A stretch of 64,000 nucleotides of DNA from an uncultured Pelagimonas sp. (GTDB taxonomy: Bacteria > Pseudomonadota > Alphaproteobacteria > Rhodobacterales > Rhodobacteraceae). How positions within the stretch are numbered: position 1 is the first letter of the stretch; every line of letters begins with the position of its first letter. The notes below the pieces were generated by a model that ran no database searches, was not told where the DNA came from, and worked only from the letters and a program-made list of their open reading frames with translations. Where the stretch lies: the NCBI GenBank assembly GCA_947497905.1, contig CANMIH010000017.1, positions 26,817 to 90,816 of the forward strand, in the 5' to 3' direction. Positions 26,468 to 35,467 of this stretch are shown piece after piece. The position numbers and the translations under genes were made by a program.

Positions 26468-26489
26468 TTTGGTTTACCTTTAAACCAAA
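26468..26489 (-). promoter_or_regulatory. Palindromic operator candidate upstream of aceE
   Basis: Arms TTTGGTTTA (26468-26476) and TAAACCAAA (26481-26489) form a perfect 9-bp inverted repeat around CCTT, just upstream of the aceE ribosome binding site. The TTGGT...ACCAA half-sites recall GntR-type PdhR operators (ATTGGT-N3-ACCAAT), but the spacing is longer. The regulator is not encoded nearby. Confidence 0.5.
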
Positions 26490-26604
26490 ACTCCTCTTAA
26501 CGCGAAATCAAATTTTCCCGGATGCCGAACACCCTTGTGTGAAAGCGTTAGACAGGAAATATCAGGTCCAAAGGTATAGCGGCAGATACGCAGCCGCATA
26601 GCAA

Positions 26605-26623
26605 CCATGCGTGACACGCATGG
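26605..26623. promoter_or_regulatory. Inverted repeat CCATGCGT-GAC-ACGCATGG
   Basis: Perfect 8-bp arms with a 3-bp centre lie in the 232-bp gap between rmuC and aceE, 175 bp upstream of the aceE start. There is no T-run, so a protein-binding site is likelier than a terminator. The partner protein is unknown. Confidence 0.4.
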
Positions 26624-26662
26624 CATTAATTCAACACTAAACAATTAAGGAAGGGCGGGATA

Positions 26663-27814
26663 TTATCCGCGCGTCAGGGCATCCGGCGTAGGCCCGGCAT
26701 CCCCGTGCATCTCTTCGAAATCGAAATTATCAAGACGGCGCGCACGCTTACCGGCTTTGTCGGCGCTGACCTTGATCTCTTCGATATCTTTGGCGGCCTG
26801 CCCAAAATGCCGATCCAGATTGGAAACCCGGGCGCTCAGACGGTCAACATCCGCATAAAGCAGACCCAGCTCCTTGCGAATGGCGCCGGCCTGTTCCCGC
26901 ATGCGGGCATCTTTTAGAATCGCGCGCATTGTATTGAGAGTGGCCATGCACGTTGTAGGTGAAACGATCCAAACCCGCGCCTCAAACCCCTCGCGCACAA
27001 GTTCGGGGAAATGTGCGTGTAGCTCAGCGTAGACCGCCTCAGACGGCAAGAACATCACCGCACCGTCAGCCGTCTCGCCCTCAATGATATAGCGGTCGCG
27101 AATGTCGCGAATATGTTTGCGCACCGACAGGCGAAAGGCCTGCGCCGCACGGGCGAGCTCGTCTTTGGTTTCCGACCGCTGCATGGCCTCATAGCCCTCC
27201 AGCGGAAACTTGGCGTCCACCACAATCGGACCCGGGGGATTTGGCAAATGGATCAGACAATCGGCCCGCCGCCCATTGGACAAGGTCACTTGCCAAGAAT
27301 AACTGTCGGACGGCAGCGCCTTGGACACAATGTCCTGCAGCTGGATCTCACCGAAGGCCCCGCGCGTTTGTTTGTTCGCCAGAATATCCTGCAACGACAG
27401 CACATCTCCGGACAGTTTGGTGATATTGTCCTGCGCCTTATCAATGGCCTGCAACCGTTCGCCCAACTCGCCCAGCGAATGTGCCGTTCGGCGTGCAGAG
27501 ACATGCAGGTTTTCGGTCATTTTATTGTGCACTTCGGCCAGACGCGTCTCAACTACCTGCAACATCGCGGTCTGGCTTTGCGCCTGCGCTTCGCTCACAT
27601 GATGTAACCCGCCAGCCAGCCGCTCTTGCCCGTCGGACAGACTTTGCACCCGCGCGCCCAGATGGCTCATCTGCTGCGCCAAGGGGTCAACCATTCGGGT
27701 CGACCGCGCAACGGCGCGCAGGGTCAGAAGCACAAGAAAAATCAAAACCGCAAATGCCAAAACTAGCAGAACCAGAGGATCCTGCAGCGAAATTTCCTGT
27801 CCATTAATGGTCAT
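26663..27814 (-). CDS. rmuC: DNA recombination protein RmuC homologue
   Basis: This 383-residue protein has an N-terminal membrane helix (VLLVLAFAVLIFLVLL), a long coiled coil (about 45-140) and the RmuC core with KQTRGAFGEIQL, DAKFPLEGYEAM and MFLPSEAVYAELH. RmuC limits rearrangements at inverted repeats in E. coli and has a nuclease-like fold. The ATG at 27814 overlaps the mutL stop by one base (TGATG), giving translational coupling of two genome-maintenance genes. A GTG codon just before it is a poorer start. Confidence 0.92.
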   Translation of the reverse strand: MTINGQEISLQDPLVLLVLAFAVLIFLVLLTLRAVARSTRMVDPLAQQMSHLGARVQSLSDGQERLAGGLHHVSEAQAQSQTAMLQVVETRLAEVHNKMTENLHVSARRTAHSLGELGERLQAIDKAQDNITKLSGDVLSLQDILANKQTRGAFGEIQLQDIVSKALPSDSYSWQVTLSNGRRADCLIHLPNPPGPIVVDAKFPLEGYEAMQRSETKDELARAAQAFRLSVRKHIRDIRDRYIIEGETADGAVMFLPSEAVYAELHAHFPELVREGFEARVWIVSPTTCMATLNTMRAILKDARMREQAGAIRKELGLLYADVDRLSARVSNLDRHFGQAAKDIEEIKVSADKAGKRARRLDNFDFEEMHGDAGPTPDALTRG

Positions 27815-29685
27815 CACGTGCGCCCAAACAGCCGTTCAATATCGGACAGTTTTAGCTCAACATAGGTCGGTCGGCCATGGTTGCATTGCCCCGAATGCGG
27901 GGTCGCCTCCATTTCGCGCAACAAAGCGTTCATTTCTTCGGCACGCATACGCCGGCCAGAGCGAATTGACCCGTGACAGGCCACGCGGCTGAGGATGGCT
28001 TCGATCTTTTCTTTCACCAGCTGGCTTTCCCCCAGATCCGACAACTCATCAAGGATATCAAAGATCAACGCCTTGGCATTCACCTCCCCCAGAATGGCCG
28101 GAGTTTCACGCACGGCAATGGCACCACCGCCAAAGCTTTCGAGAGTGAACCCCATCTGAGAGAGATCTTCGGCGACGGACATGATCCGCGCCTGATCATC
28201 TGCAGAGAGATCGACGACTTCGGGGATCAATAGCGCCTGCGCGGCCACGCCGGTCTCTGCCATCTGGCGCTTGAGCTTTTCATAAACCAGGCGTTCGTGG
28301 GCCGCGTGTTGGTCCACAATCACCAGCCCATCTTCGGTCTGGGCAATGATGTAGTTCTCGTGCACTTGCCCGCGTGCCGCGCCCAGAGGCAGCGCCTCGA
28401 CCGGGGCCGGGATCTCATCAGGTTGCGACGGCACAAATGGGTCGGGCTCAACGACACGCGCCGAATAGCTGTGATCCAGCTCGGCAAATCCGGGGGCTTG
28501 CGCCTGATAAGACGCGGTCCGCGCCGCCTGAGACGGGCGATCCATTTGATAGACCCGGGGAGGCGGTGTGTAAGATGCACCTGCAGGCGTGGGGGTCTCG
28601 ACACGCATGGCACCCAGAGTTTCGCCCGCAATGGTGGTCGACGCCCGATGCCCGGCCTCGGCAAGCGCGTGGCGCAGTGACGAGACAATCAAACCACGCA
28701 CCAGACCGGGATCGCGAAACCGAACTTCGGATTTGGCTGGATGCACGTTCACATCCACCTTGTGAGGATCGCAGTCGACGAACAACGCCACCGCTGGGTG
28801 ACGATCACGTGACAGGAAATCCTGATAGGCACCACGCAGCGCCCCGATCAAGGTTTTGTCCCGCACAGGACGGCCATTCACAAACAGATGCTGCATCACC
28901 GCATTACCGCGAGAATAGGTGGGCAGTGCCGCATAGCCTGTCAGACGTATTTCTTCTCGCTCAGCCTCGATTGGCAAGGCGTTGTCGACAAATTCCTTGC
29001 CCATAACGTGGGCCAGACGCCCCCGCAGCGCATCAAACAGATCTCCGGTCTCGGGTTCCACGCGAAAGGTCACACGGTCCTGCCCGCCGGACACATCGCG
29101 CAGCGTAAACCCAACCGAAGGTTCAGCCATGGCCAGACGCTTGATGGTGTCGCTGATCGCCATCATCTCAGACCGGTCGCTGCGCAGAAATTTCAAACGC
29201 GCCGGGGTGGCAAAAAACAGATCGCGCAGGGTGACCACCGTACCGCCATTCAGCGCACAGGGTTTCAATGCCGCCTGAACACCTCCGTCGACGCTCAGCT
29301 CCATCGCCTCGAACCCCTCGGCCCGGCTTTGAATTGTCAACCGCCCCACCGCGCCAAGAGAAGGCAAGGCTTCGCCACGAAAGCCAAAGGAATGGATATT
29401 CAACAGATCCGTGCCATCGATTTTCGAGGTTGCATGGCGTGACAACGCCAACGGCAGGTCATCCGGTGTCATGCCACAGCCGTCATCCCGCACGCGGATC
29501 AGTGTTTTGCCACCATCCGCGATCTCAACGCTAATCCGGCGAGAACCAGCATCAATGGCATTTTCAACCAGCTCTTTAACGGCGGATGCCGGACGTTCGA
29601 CCACCTCTCCCGCAGCAATTCGGTTGATGGCGGCATCATCCAGCTGTCGAATAACTGGGCGCATATTGGGGGCATGGGTGTTCAT
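27814..29685 (-). CDS. mutL: DNA mismatch repair protein MutL (endonuclease type)
   Basis: This 623-residue protein has the GHKL ATPase motifs ELVENAIDAGS, DDGCGM and HSFGFRGEALPS in the first 110 residues. The C-terminal domain has the metal-binding endonuclease motif D-Q-H-A-x2-E-x4-E (DQHAAHERLVYE), plus ACHGSIRSGRRM and CNHGRPT. This fits nicking MutL proteins of bacteria that lack MutH. It links MutS recognition to strand removal. It is followed by rmuC with a one-base overlap. Confidence 0.96.
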   Translation of the reverse strand: MNTHAPNMRPVIRQLDDAAINRIAAGEVVERPASAVKELVENAIDAGSRRISVEIADGGKTLIRVRDDGCGMTPDDLPLALSRHATSKIDGTDLLNIHSFGFRGEALPSLGAVGRLTIQSRAEGFEAMELSVDGGVQAALKPCALNGGTVVTLRDLFFATPARLKFLRSDRSEMMAISDTIKRLAMAEPSVGFTLRDVSGGQDRVTFRVEPETGDLFDALRGRLAHVMGKEFVDNALPIEAEREEIRLTGYAALPTYSRGNAVMQHLFVNGRPVRDKTLIGALRGAYQDFLSRDRHPAVALFVDCDPHKVDVNVHPAKSEVRFRDPGLVRGLIVSSLRHALAEAGHRASTTIAGETLGAMRVETPTPAGASYTPPPRVYQMDRPSQAARTASYQAQAPGFAELDHSYSARVVEPDPFVPSQPDEIPAPVEALPLGAARGQVHENYIIAQTEDGLVIVDQHAAHERLVYEKLKRQMAETGVAAQALLIPEVVDLSADDQARIMSVAEDLSQMGFTLESFGGGAIAVRETPAILGEVNAKALIFDILDELSDLGESQLVKEKIEAILSRVACHGSIRSGRRMRAEEMNALLREMEATPHSGQCNHGRPTYVELKLSDIERLFGRT

Positions 29686-29747
29686 TCCACAAAACCTAGC
29701 AGAACGGCTCTGATTCTAAAAACTGAAACCGGCGGACCGTCGGGGCC

Positions 29748-30362
29748 TTAGTCTCTCGGATCAAACATCTGCCGTGCCAACAGAATCCGCAATCCAGCTG
29801 TGACAAAACACAAGGCACCGAAAACCCATGCCATCGGAGCAAAGAAGGCAGGCCAAAGACAGAGCGCCACGAAGAATCCTATGGTTTCTGTTCCCTCGAG
29901 CAAGCCACCTGCAAAATAGAGCGATTTCGAGCCACGCTCGCGCGTTTCCATGCCCTGTTGTTCTGCCAAAACCGCATAGCCAAGAAAAGTTGCGCCGTTG
30001 AAATAGAAACTGGTCAGCAACCAGGCCCCTGCCGCACCGTTCGATGTTGGGTCGGCCCAGACAAAGGCCATGGGGATCGCACCGTAGAAGAGGAAGTCAC
30101 AGGTGATATCGAGATATCCACCAAAACGCGTTTTCTGGCTGGCCCGCGCCACGGCGCCATCCAGCCCATCTGCCAACCGCGACAGCAGAACCAAAAGCAA
30201 ACCGAGGTAAAACTGTTGGAGAGCCAGAGCGGCCGCGGCACACAGGCCAAACACCAGCCCCATCAAAGTCACCCCATTCGCAGAGACGCCTTTACGTGCC
30301 AGACCACGGCCCAGCGCATTCAAAGGGGGATCAATCAGTGGTCGGATGCGAGAGTCGAGCAT
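29748..30362 (-). CDS. CDP-alcohol phosphatidyltransferase family protein
   Basis: This 204-residue integral membrane enzyme carries the motif D-G-x2-A-R-x8-G-x3-D-x3-D as DGAVARASQKTRFGGYLDITCD (read in parts, about residues 67-90), which binds CDP and metal. Such enzymes join an alcohol to a CDP-diacylglycerol-derived phosphatidyl group, as in phosphatidylglycerophosphate or phosphatidylinositol-type synthases. The alcohol acceptor cannot be told. I chose the ATG at 30362 because upstream codons lack a membrane helix or family match. Confidence 0.82.
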   Translation of the reverse strand: MLDSRIRPLIDPPLNALGRGLARKGVSANGVTLMGLVFGLCAAAALALQQFYLGLLLVLLSRLADGLDGAVARASQKTRFGGYLDITCDFLFYGAIPMAFVWADPTSNGAAGAWLLTSFYFNGATFLGYAVLAEQQGMETRERGSKSLYFAGGLLEGTETIGFFVALCLWPAFFAPMAWVFGALCFVTAGLRILLARQMFDPRD

Positions 30363-30463
30363 GGTTTCCTGAAAGCGATGAAGAGGTCTTTCCGACCTAC
30401 TCCGCCCAGCGCCATGCCGCAACGCCAATGCCCAATTGCGACAATAGGCTTACAGGGACGTGA

Positions 30464-31687
30464 TCACCCATCAACAGCGGCTTGGTACCATTTGCGGATG
30501 GCTGCGCGCTCGTCATCATCAATGAACGAGATGTTTGCCGGGGGCATGGCATGGCTCACCCCCGCCTGCAGATAGATGTCGCGCGCGAAATGCGCGACCT
30601 GTGCTTCCGTTTCCAGTCGCACCCCTTTGGGCGCCCAATAGAGCCCATCCCAGACCGGTTCCGCAGAATGACACATAGAACAGCGTCCCAGAACAATGTC
30701 ATGCACCTCTTCAAACCCCGCCGCTTCGGCAAATCGCAGATCCGACCGGCGCACCTCCTCCACATCATCCGCCTTGAACAGCGGCGCCGTTGAAAGCCCC
30801 ATAACCGCAATAAACAGAATGACAGTTACCAACCATGCGCCCCAAGGCATGCCTTTGCGCGCATGCATGCTGTTGAAGAAATGCCGGATCGAAACGCCCA
30901 TCAGGAACACAAGGCTGGCGATCAACCACGTGTATTCCGTGCCAAAGGCCAAAGGATAGTGGTTCGACAGCATCATGAAGATCACGGGCAGGGTCAGATA
31001 GTTGTTATGGGTCGAACGCTGTTTGGCAATCTTGCCGTATTTCGCATCCGGTGTGCGACCTGCGATCAGATCCGCCACAACAATCTTCTGATTGGGAATG
31101 ATAATCATAAACACATTTGCGCTCATGATCGTGGCGGTGAAGGCCCCAAGATGCAACAGAGCTGCGCGTCCCGTAAAGACGTTGGTGTAAAACACCGCCA
31201 TCCCGACGAGCACAAAGAACAACGCCACCATCAGAACCGTCTGATTGGCATTCACAAAGACGTTGCAGAGGGTGTTGTAGACCAACCAGCCAAACGCCAG
31301 GGACGCGATGGAGATACCAATGGCCTGCCACGGCGCAAGATCGGCAATATTGGGGTCGATCAAATAGAACTCAGCGCCGAGGTAATAAACCAAGGCTAAG
31401 AGAGCAAAGCCCGATAACCAGGTGGCATAGCTTTCCCATTTGAACCAAACGAGGTCTGAGGGCATCTGATCCGGCGCCACCAGATACTTCTGGATGTGAT
31501 AAAACCCGCCCCCATGCACCTGCCATTCTTCGCCATCGGCACCCGTGGCCAGATTGCGATCCCGGTGAAGTCCCAGATCCAGCGCGATAAAATAGAACGA
31601 CGAGCCGATCCAGGCGATGGCTGTGATCACATGAAGCCAGCGCACGGCAAATTCAGCCCATGCGCCAAAGGTGGCGAGATCATACAT
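30464..31687 (-). CDS. puuD: Membrane urate oxidase PuuD with C-terminal cytochrome c domain
   Basis: This 407-residue protein has eight or nine membrane helices in its urate-oxidase domain (family stretch WLHVITAIAWIGSSFYFIALD) and a C-terminal cytochrome c domain with CSMCH at residues 336-340 and a probable axial Met in HAMPPANI (Met381). It oxidises urate in purine degradation and passes electrons to the respiratory chain. No other purine-catabolic gene is adjacent, but a LysR regulator is divergently placed 95 bp away. Confidence 0.93.
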   Translation of the reverse strand: MYDLATFGAWAEFAVRWLHVITAIAWIGSSFYFIALDLGLHRDRNLATGADGEEWQVHGGGFYHIQKYLVAPDQMPSDLVWFKWESYATWLSGFALLALVYYLGAEFYLIDPNIADLAPWQAIGISIASLAFGWLVYNTLCNVFVNANQTVLMVALFFVLVGMAVFYTNVFTGRAALLHLGAFTATIMSANVFMIIIPNQKIVVADLIAGRTPDAKYGKIAKQRSTHNNYLTLPVIFMMLSNHYPLAFGTEYTWLIASLVFLMGVSIRHFFNSMHARKGMPWGAWLVTVILFIAVMGLSTAPLFKADDVEEVRRSDLRFAEAAGFEEVHDIVLGRCSMCHSAEPVWDGLYWAPKGVRLETEAQVAHFARDIYLQAGVSHAMPPANISFIDDDERAAIRKWYQAAVDG

Positions 31688-31782
31688 GGCGGTCTCCTGT
31701 TTTTCGTCAGGCTATACAATTCATGCTTTAAATGATAATCCTTGAAAATCCCAAGGCACTTTCAAATTTCCCCGAAAAGCGT

Positions 31783-32697
31783 ATGGCCTATATCGACAAT
31801 ATCCGCATGTTCGTCCGGGTGTACGAACTTGGCAGCATGTCCGCCGCCGCCCGAGACCAGCGCACATCCCCTGCGGTGTCATCGTCGCGTATTGCCGAGT
31901 TAGAGCGGCATTTGGGCGTACGCCTGTTCAATCGCACAACCCGCGCTTTACACCCTACCGAACATGGCCGTCTGTTTTATGACGGCGCGCGCGGCATCCT
32001 TGAAAGCATTTCAGAGGCCGAAGGCACCGTCATGGAGGCGGCGCAGACACCAAAGGGCACCCTTTTTGTCGCCGCCCCTTTGGGGCTGGGACGGCGTGTG
32101 ATCGCCCCTGCCATTCCTGCCTTTCGCGCGCTCTATCCCGAAGTGGACATCCGTCTGCGCCTGTCTGATCGCATCGTTGACGTCACAACCGAAGGTCTGG
32201 ACCTTGCGCTTCATCTGGGGCCACTCAATGACAGTGATCTGAAAGTGCGCGTCATTGCCGAATGCCCTCGCGTGCTAGTTGCTGCACCTCAGTATGTCGA
32301 AGCGCGGGGCAACCCAAGCTGCGGGGCTCAGCTGCTTCAGGACAAACATGACTGCCTGAACTTGCGTTTTCCCGGCGCACAAGAGTTTCAATGGACCTTG
32401 CAAACCTCAAGCGGCCCCAAACGGTATGAGATCACGGGCCCATTGGAATCCGATGATGGCGATGTCCTGACCGAATGGGCCTTGATGGGCTGTGGGATTA
32501 TCCTCAAGCCACGGTTCGAAGTCGCTCACCATCTCGCATCGGGTGCTTTGGTTGAGGTTGGCCGAGACACGCCGCCACTGCCCGCTCAGCTTGCCTGCCT
32601 CTCGCCGTCACGGCGGCACCGAGATCCAAAGCTTCAGGTCTTTGCCGATTTCATCATTGAACGGTGTCGCGAAGCGTTGAAGGCTGCAGAGGCATAA
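31783..32697 (+). CDS. LysR-family transcriptional regulator
   Basis: This 304-residue protein has an N-terminal winged helix (NIRMFVRVYELGSMSAAARD through LGVRLFNRTTRALHPTEHG) and a LysR substrate-binding domain. It resembles the large LysR subgroup with SPAVSSSRIAELE in the recognition helix. The start at 31783 gives the family N-terminus; the in-frame region upstream (from 31732) has no SD. It is divergent from puuD and may control it, the usual arrangement for LysR targets, but this is inference. Confidence 0.88.
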   Translation: MAYIDNIRMFVRVYELGSMSAAARDQRTSPAVSSSRIAELERHLGVRLFNRTTRALHPTEHGRLFYDGARGILESISEAEGTVMEAAQTPKGTLFVAAPLGLGRRVIAPAIPAFRALYPEVDIRLRLSDRIVDVTTEGLDLALHLGPLNDSDLKVRVIAECPRVLVAAPQYVEARGNPSCGAQLLQDKHDCLNLRFPGAQEFQWTLQTSSGPKRYEITGPLESDDGDVLTEWALMGCGIILKPRFEVAHHLASGALVEVGRDTPPLPAQLACLSPSRRHRDPKLQVFADFIIERCREALKAAEA

Positions 32698-32787
32698 GCA
32701 GAGCAATTCAAGCCCTTGCGCTGCCTTGAATTCAAGAGCATTCCTGTCACCAGATGACCACTCTGAGCAACCAAAGGCAAAGCACCC

Positions 32788-33264
32788 ATGATCACACTCA
32801 TCGTTGCACGGGCAAACAACAGCGCTATTGGGCGCGATGGGGATATTCCATGGCAACTGCCGGAAGATCTTAAAGCATTTCAGCGTGAGACGCTGGGAGG
32901 CGCCGTCATCATGGGGCGCAAAACATGGGACAGCCTTCCCAAAAAACCACTGCCAAACCGATTGAACATTGTGGTGTCCCGCGATCCCGAGATCGCAGAG
33001 ACAGTAGCCACTAATGTAACTGAGGCCATCTCAATTGCGCAGGCGCAGGGATACCAACGGATTTATGGCATTGGAGGTGCGGGCATTTATGCGGAAATGC
33101 TTCCGCTGGCAGACCGTTTGATGATTTCCGAGGTCGATCTCGACGTCGCAGATGCGGACACGTTCTTTCCAGAGGTGGATCTCGAGGCCTGGACCGTCGT
33201 CAACCGCCACACGCTGCGCGAGACCGGCCCAACCTGTGTGCTGCAGGAATTCCTGCGGAAGTAA
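32788..33264 (+). CDS. folA: Dihydrofolate reductase
   Basis: This 158-residue enzyme reduces dihydrofolate with NADPH. Visible are the Met20-loop region NNSAIGRDGDIPWQLPEDLKAF with catalytic Asp27, VIMGRKTWDSLP with the cofactor arginine, and GIGGAGIYAEML, the phosphate-binding Gly-Gly. Length is typical of chromosomal FolA. In many proteobacteria thyA is adjacent; here it is not. Confidence 0.96.
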   Translation: MITLIVARANNSAIGRDGDIPWQLPEDLKAFQRETLGGAVIMGRKTWDSLPKKPLPNRLNIVVSRDPEIAETVATNVTEAISIAQAQGYQRIYGIGGAGIYAEMLPLADRLMISEVDLDVADADTFFPEVDLEAWTVVNRHTLRETGPTCVLQEFLRK

Positions 33265-33274
33265 CCGCAAAATC

Positions 33275-33305
33275 TCCGCGCTCGCAGACCAAACTGGAGC
33301 GCGGA
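33275..33305. terminator. Hairpin between folA and the agmatinase-family gene
   Basis: A perfect 9-bp inverted repeat, TCCGCGCTC (33275-33283) and GAGCGCGGA (33297-33305), lies between convergent genes. No strong T-run is present, so efficiency is uncertain. Confidence 0.5.
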
Positions 33306-33317
33306 AATCAACGTCAC

Positions 33318-34265
33318 TTAAGCCTTGCCGTAGGGCACTCCTGGCAGAACACAGAGCATTTCATACAGGAAATTGCCCGCAATCACGGCGGTGTTGCCTG
33401 AAGGGTCATAGGGCGGTGACACCTCTACAAGGTCACACCCCACAAGGTTCAGCCCACGACAGCCTCGAATGATTTCCAACCCCTGCTGTGTCATCAATCC
33501 GCCTGCTTCCACTGTGCCGGTACCGGGCGCGCAGGCAGGGTCCAGGCTATCGATGTCATAGGTCAGATAGACAGGCCGATCGCCGATTTGTTCGCGAATT
33601 CGGTCCATTAAGGGCGCGCAGGATTTGTACCAAAGCTCTTCCGCCTGAATGACGTTGAAGCCCCATTCGCGGGCAGTATCGAAATCATCCGGCCCATACC
33701 CGGTACCGCGCAACCCGATTTGAAACACATTGGGAGCATCAAGAAGCCCCTCTTCATAGGCTCGGCGAAACGGCGTGCCATGGGCGATACTCTCGCCAAA
33801 CATGTGTTCATTGATATCCGCATGGGCATCTACATGGATAAGTGCAACTGGCCCATGTTTTTTCGCAATCGACCGCAGAATGGGATAGGTCAGCGTATGG
33901 TCCCCCCCCATCGTCAACGGGATCGCATCGTGGGTCAGAACCTCATCATAAAATGTCTCGATCCGGCGCACGCTATCTTTGAGATCGAAGGTATTGATCG
34001 GGACGTCGCCAATGTCTGCCACCTGCAGCCCTTCAAACGGCGCCGCGCGGGTCCACATATTGTAAGGGCGCATCAATGTGCTTTCGGCGCGAATTTGGCG
34101 TGGCCCCAATCGCGTGCCCGACCTTTGGCTTGCGCCGATATCCATCGGAATACCAATAAAGGCCGCATCCAGGCCTTCCGCAGTTGCCGCTGACGGCAGT
34201 CGCATAAAGGTACCCGGCCCGCCAAAGCGCGGCATTTCATTGCCGCCAAGAGGTTGGTTTTTCAT
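33318..34265 (-). CDS. Agmatinase/guanidinobutyrase-family ureohydrolase
   Basis: This 315-residue arginase-fold enzyme has the Mn-binding motifs GGDHTLTYP, DAHADINEH and DIDSLDPACAPGTG. It would release urea from a guanidino compound. The N-terminus (QPLGGNEMPRFGGPGTFMRL) resembles guanidinobutyrase and guanidinopropionase of pseudomonads as much as agmatinase, so I leave the substrate open. The start at 34265 is preceded by AGGA; an in-frame reading to 34409 crosses the upstream terminator. It is monocistronic. Confidence 0.88.
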   Translation of the reverse strand: MKNQPLGGNEMPRFGGPGTFMRLPSAATAEGLDAAFIGIPMDIGASQRSGTRLGPRQIRAESTLMRPYNMWTRAAPFEGLQVADIGDVPINTFDLKDSVRRIETFYDEVLTHDAIPLTMGGDHTLTYPILRSIAKKHGPVALIHVDAHADINEHMFGESIAHGTPFRRAYEEGLLDAPNVFQIGLRGTGYGPDDFDTAREWGFNVIQAEELWYKSCAPLMDRIREQIGDRPVYLTYDIDSLDPACAPGTGTVEAGGLMTQQGLEIIRGCRGLNLVGCDLVEVSPPYDPSGNTAVIAGNFLYEMLCVLPGVPYGKA

Positions 34266-34330
34266 CACTATCCTGTTGAGACTTTTTTCGTATTGGCCAG
34301 AGCATAGCTCTGAATTCCCAGCTGGCACCA

Positions 34331-34363
34331 CAAAAATCGCCCCCGCAGTAAACTGCGAGGGCG
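34331..34363 (-). terminator. Terminator of the RbsABC-type sugar transporter operon
   Basis: An 11-bp stem, CGCCCCCGCAG / CTGCGAGGGCG (one mismatch), has a TAAA loop and is followed by a T-run on the minus strand. It ends the transcript that starts at the UxaA-like gene. Confidence 0.85.
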
Positions 34364-34450
34364 CCTTCCGTCTCAGACGGTAACGGATCAAAGTACACCA
34401 CAATCTCAAAGTTTGAGAGCTCCAGTGCGAGACCGATCCCTCTGTTCAAC

Positions 34451-35401
34451 TCAATCGTACAGAACGGCCGAAATCTTTGGCTCGTCCATGTTGGAGGCGT
34501 CATAGTAGTAGAAACCGGTGTCGATCAGCGCCGGAACGGTTTCACCTTTGGTCGCCATAACGGCCGCTTTCACGGTCTCATAACCGATACCAACTGGATT
34601 CTGGGTGATCGCACCCGCCATCAGACCATTGCGGATCGCATCTTTCTGGGCTTTGCCACTGTCATAACCAATGATGACCAGATCTTTCGCAGTGCCCAGT
34701 TCCTGTACACCATTCACAACGCCAATGGCCGACCCTTCGTTGGTACCGAAGATACCCGCCAGATCTGGGTTTGCCGTCAGGATCGCTTTGGTCACTTCGG
34801 TCGACTTCAGGTGATCGCCCTGACCGTACTGAACGGTCACAACCTCAATGCCGGGATATTCAGCTTTGATGCGGTTCACAAAGCCATCGCGACGGTCGAT
34901 GCCGGTGCGGCTTGTCTGATCATGCGCGACAACCGCAACCTTGCCTTTACCGCCAATCAGCTCGGCCATTTTGTCCGCCGCCAAAGAGGCCGCTGCAACG
35001 TTGTCAGTTGTTGCGGTGGACAGGGGGATGTCGCTGTCGACGCCACTATCAAAGGCGATGACAGGAATACCCGCTTTGTGGGCCTGACGCAGCAGTGGAA
35101 TGGCGGCCTGGCTATCCAGCGCAGCAAACCCAAGAGCCGCGGGTTTGTTGGCCAGAGCTGCGGCTAGCATGTCGATCTGACGATCAACCATGGTCTCATT
35201 GTCCGGACCTTCAAAGGTGATCCGCACCCCCATTTCGGTCGCGGCCTGTTCCGCGCCCTGTTTTACGGCCTGCCAGAACTGGTGCTGAAAGCCTTTCGAC
35301 ACCAGCGGGACATAGAGCTCATCGGCAGCATGTGCCACGGACGCGGGCCCCATCAAGGCAACTGCACTGAGCGCCCCCATCAGAAAACGACGTGTAAACA
35401 T
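34451..35401 (-). CDS. Sugar ABC transporter periplasmic binding protein (RbsB-like)
   Basis: This 316-residue pentose/hexose-binding-protein family member has a signal peptide (MFTRRFLMGALSAVALMG to AHA). The mature region has LVSKGFQHQFWQAVKQGAEQ and the hinge-region pattern of Peripla_BP_4 proteins (VIAFDSGVDSDIP, GIFGTNEGSAIG, IIGYDSG). It captures a monosaccharide for the RbsA/RbsC-like proteins encoded upstream. In this cluster L-fucose (or D-arabinose) is the likely ligand, by context only. Confidence 0.88.
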   Translation of the reverse strand: MFTRRFLMGALSAVALMGPASVAHAADELYVPLVSKGFQHQFWQAVKQGAEQAATEMGVRITFEGPDNETMVDRQIDMLAAALANKPAALGFAALDSQAAIPLLRQAHKAGIPVIAFDSGVDSDIPLSTATTDNVAAASLAADKMAELIGGKGKVAVVAHDQTSRTGIDRRDGFVNRIKAEYPGIEVVTVQYGQGDHLKSTEVTKAILTANPDLAGIFGTNEGSAIGVVNGVQELGTAKDLVIIGYDSGKAQKDAIRNGLMAGAITQNPVGIGYETVKAAVMATKGETVPALIDTGFYYYDASNMDEPKISAVLYD

Positions 35402-35467
35402 AACTTCTCCTCCAGGTTGAATTCACACTTGTTGTTTTGGTTGCTTTGTTCGAGCGGGCTTTCGGCC

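Noticed and set aside
34368..34380. CCGTCT-C-AGACGG as a hairpin terminator
   Set aside because: A one-base loop cannot form; the true terminator is the adjacent 34331-34363 stem.
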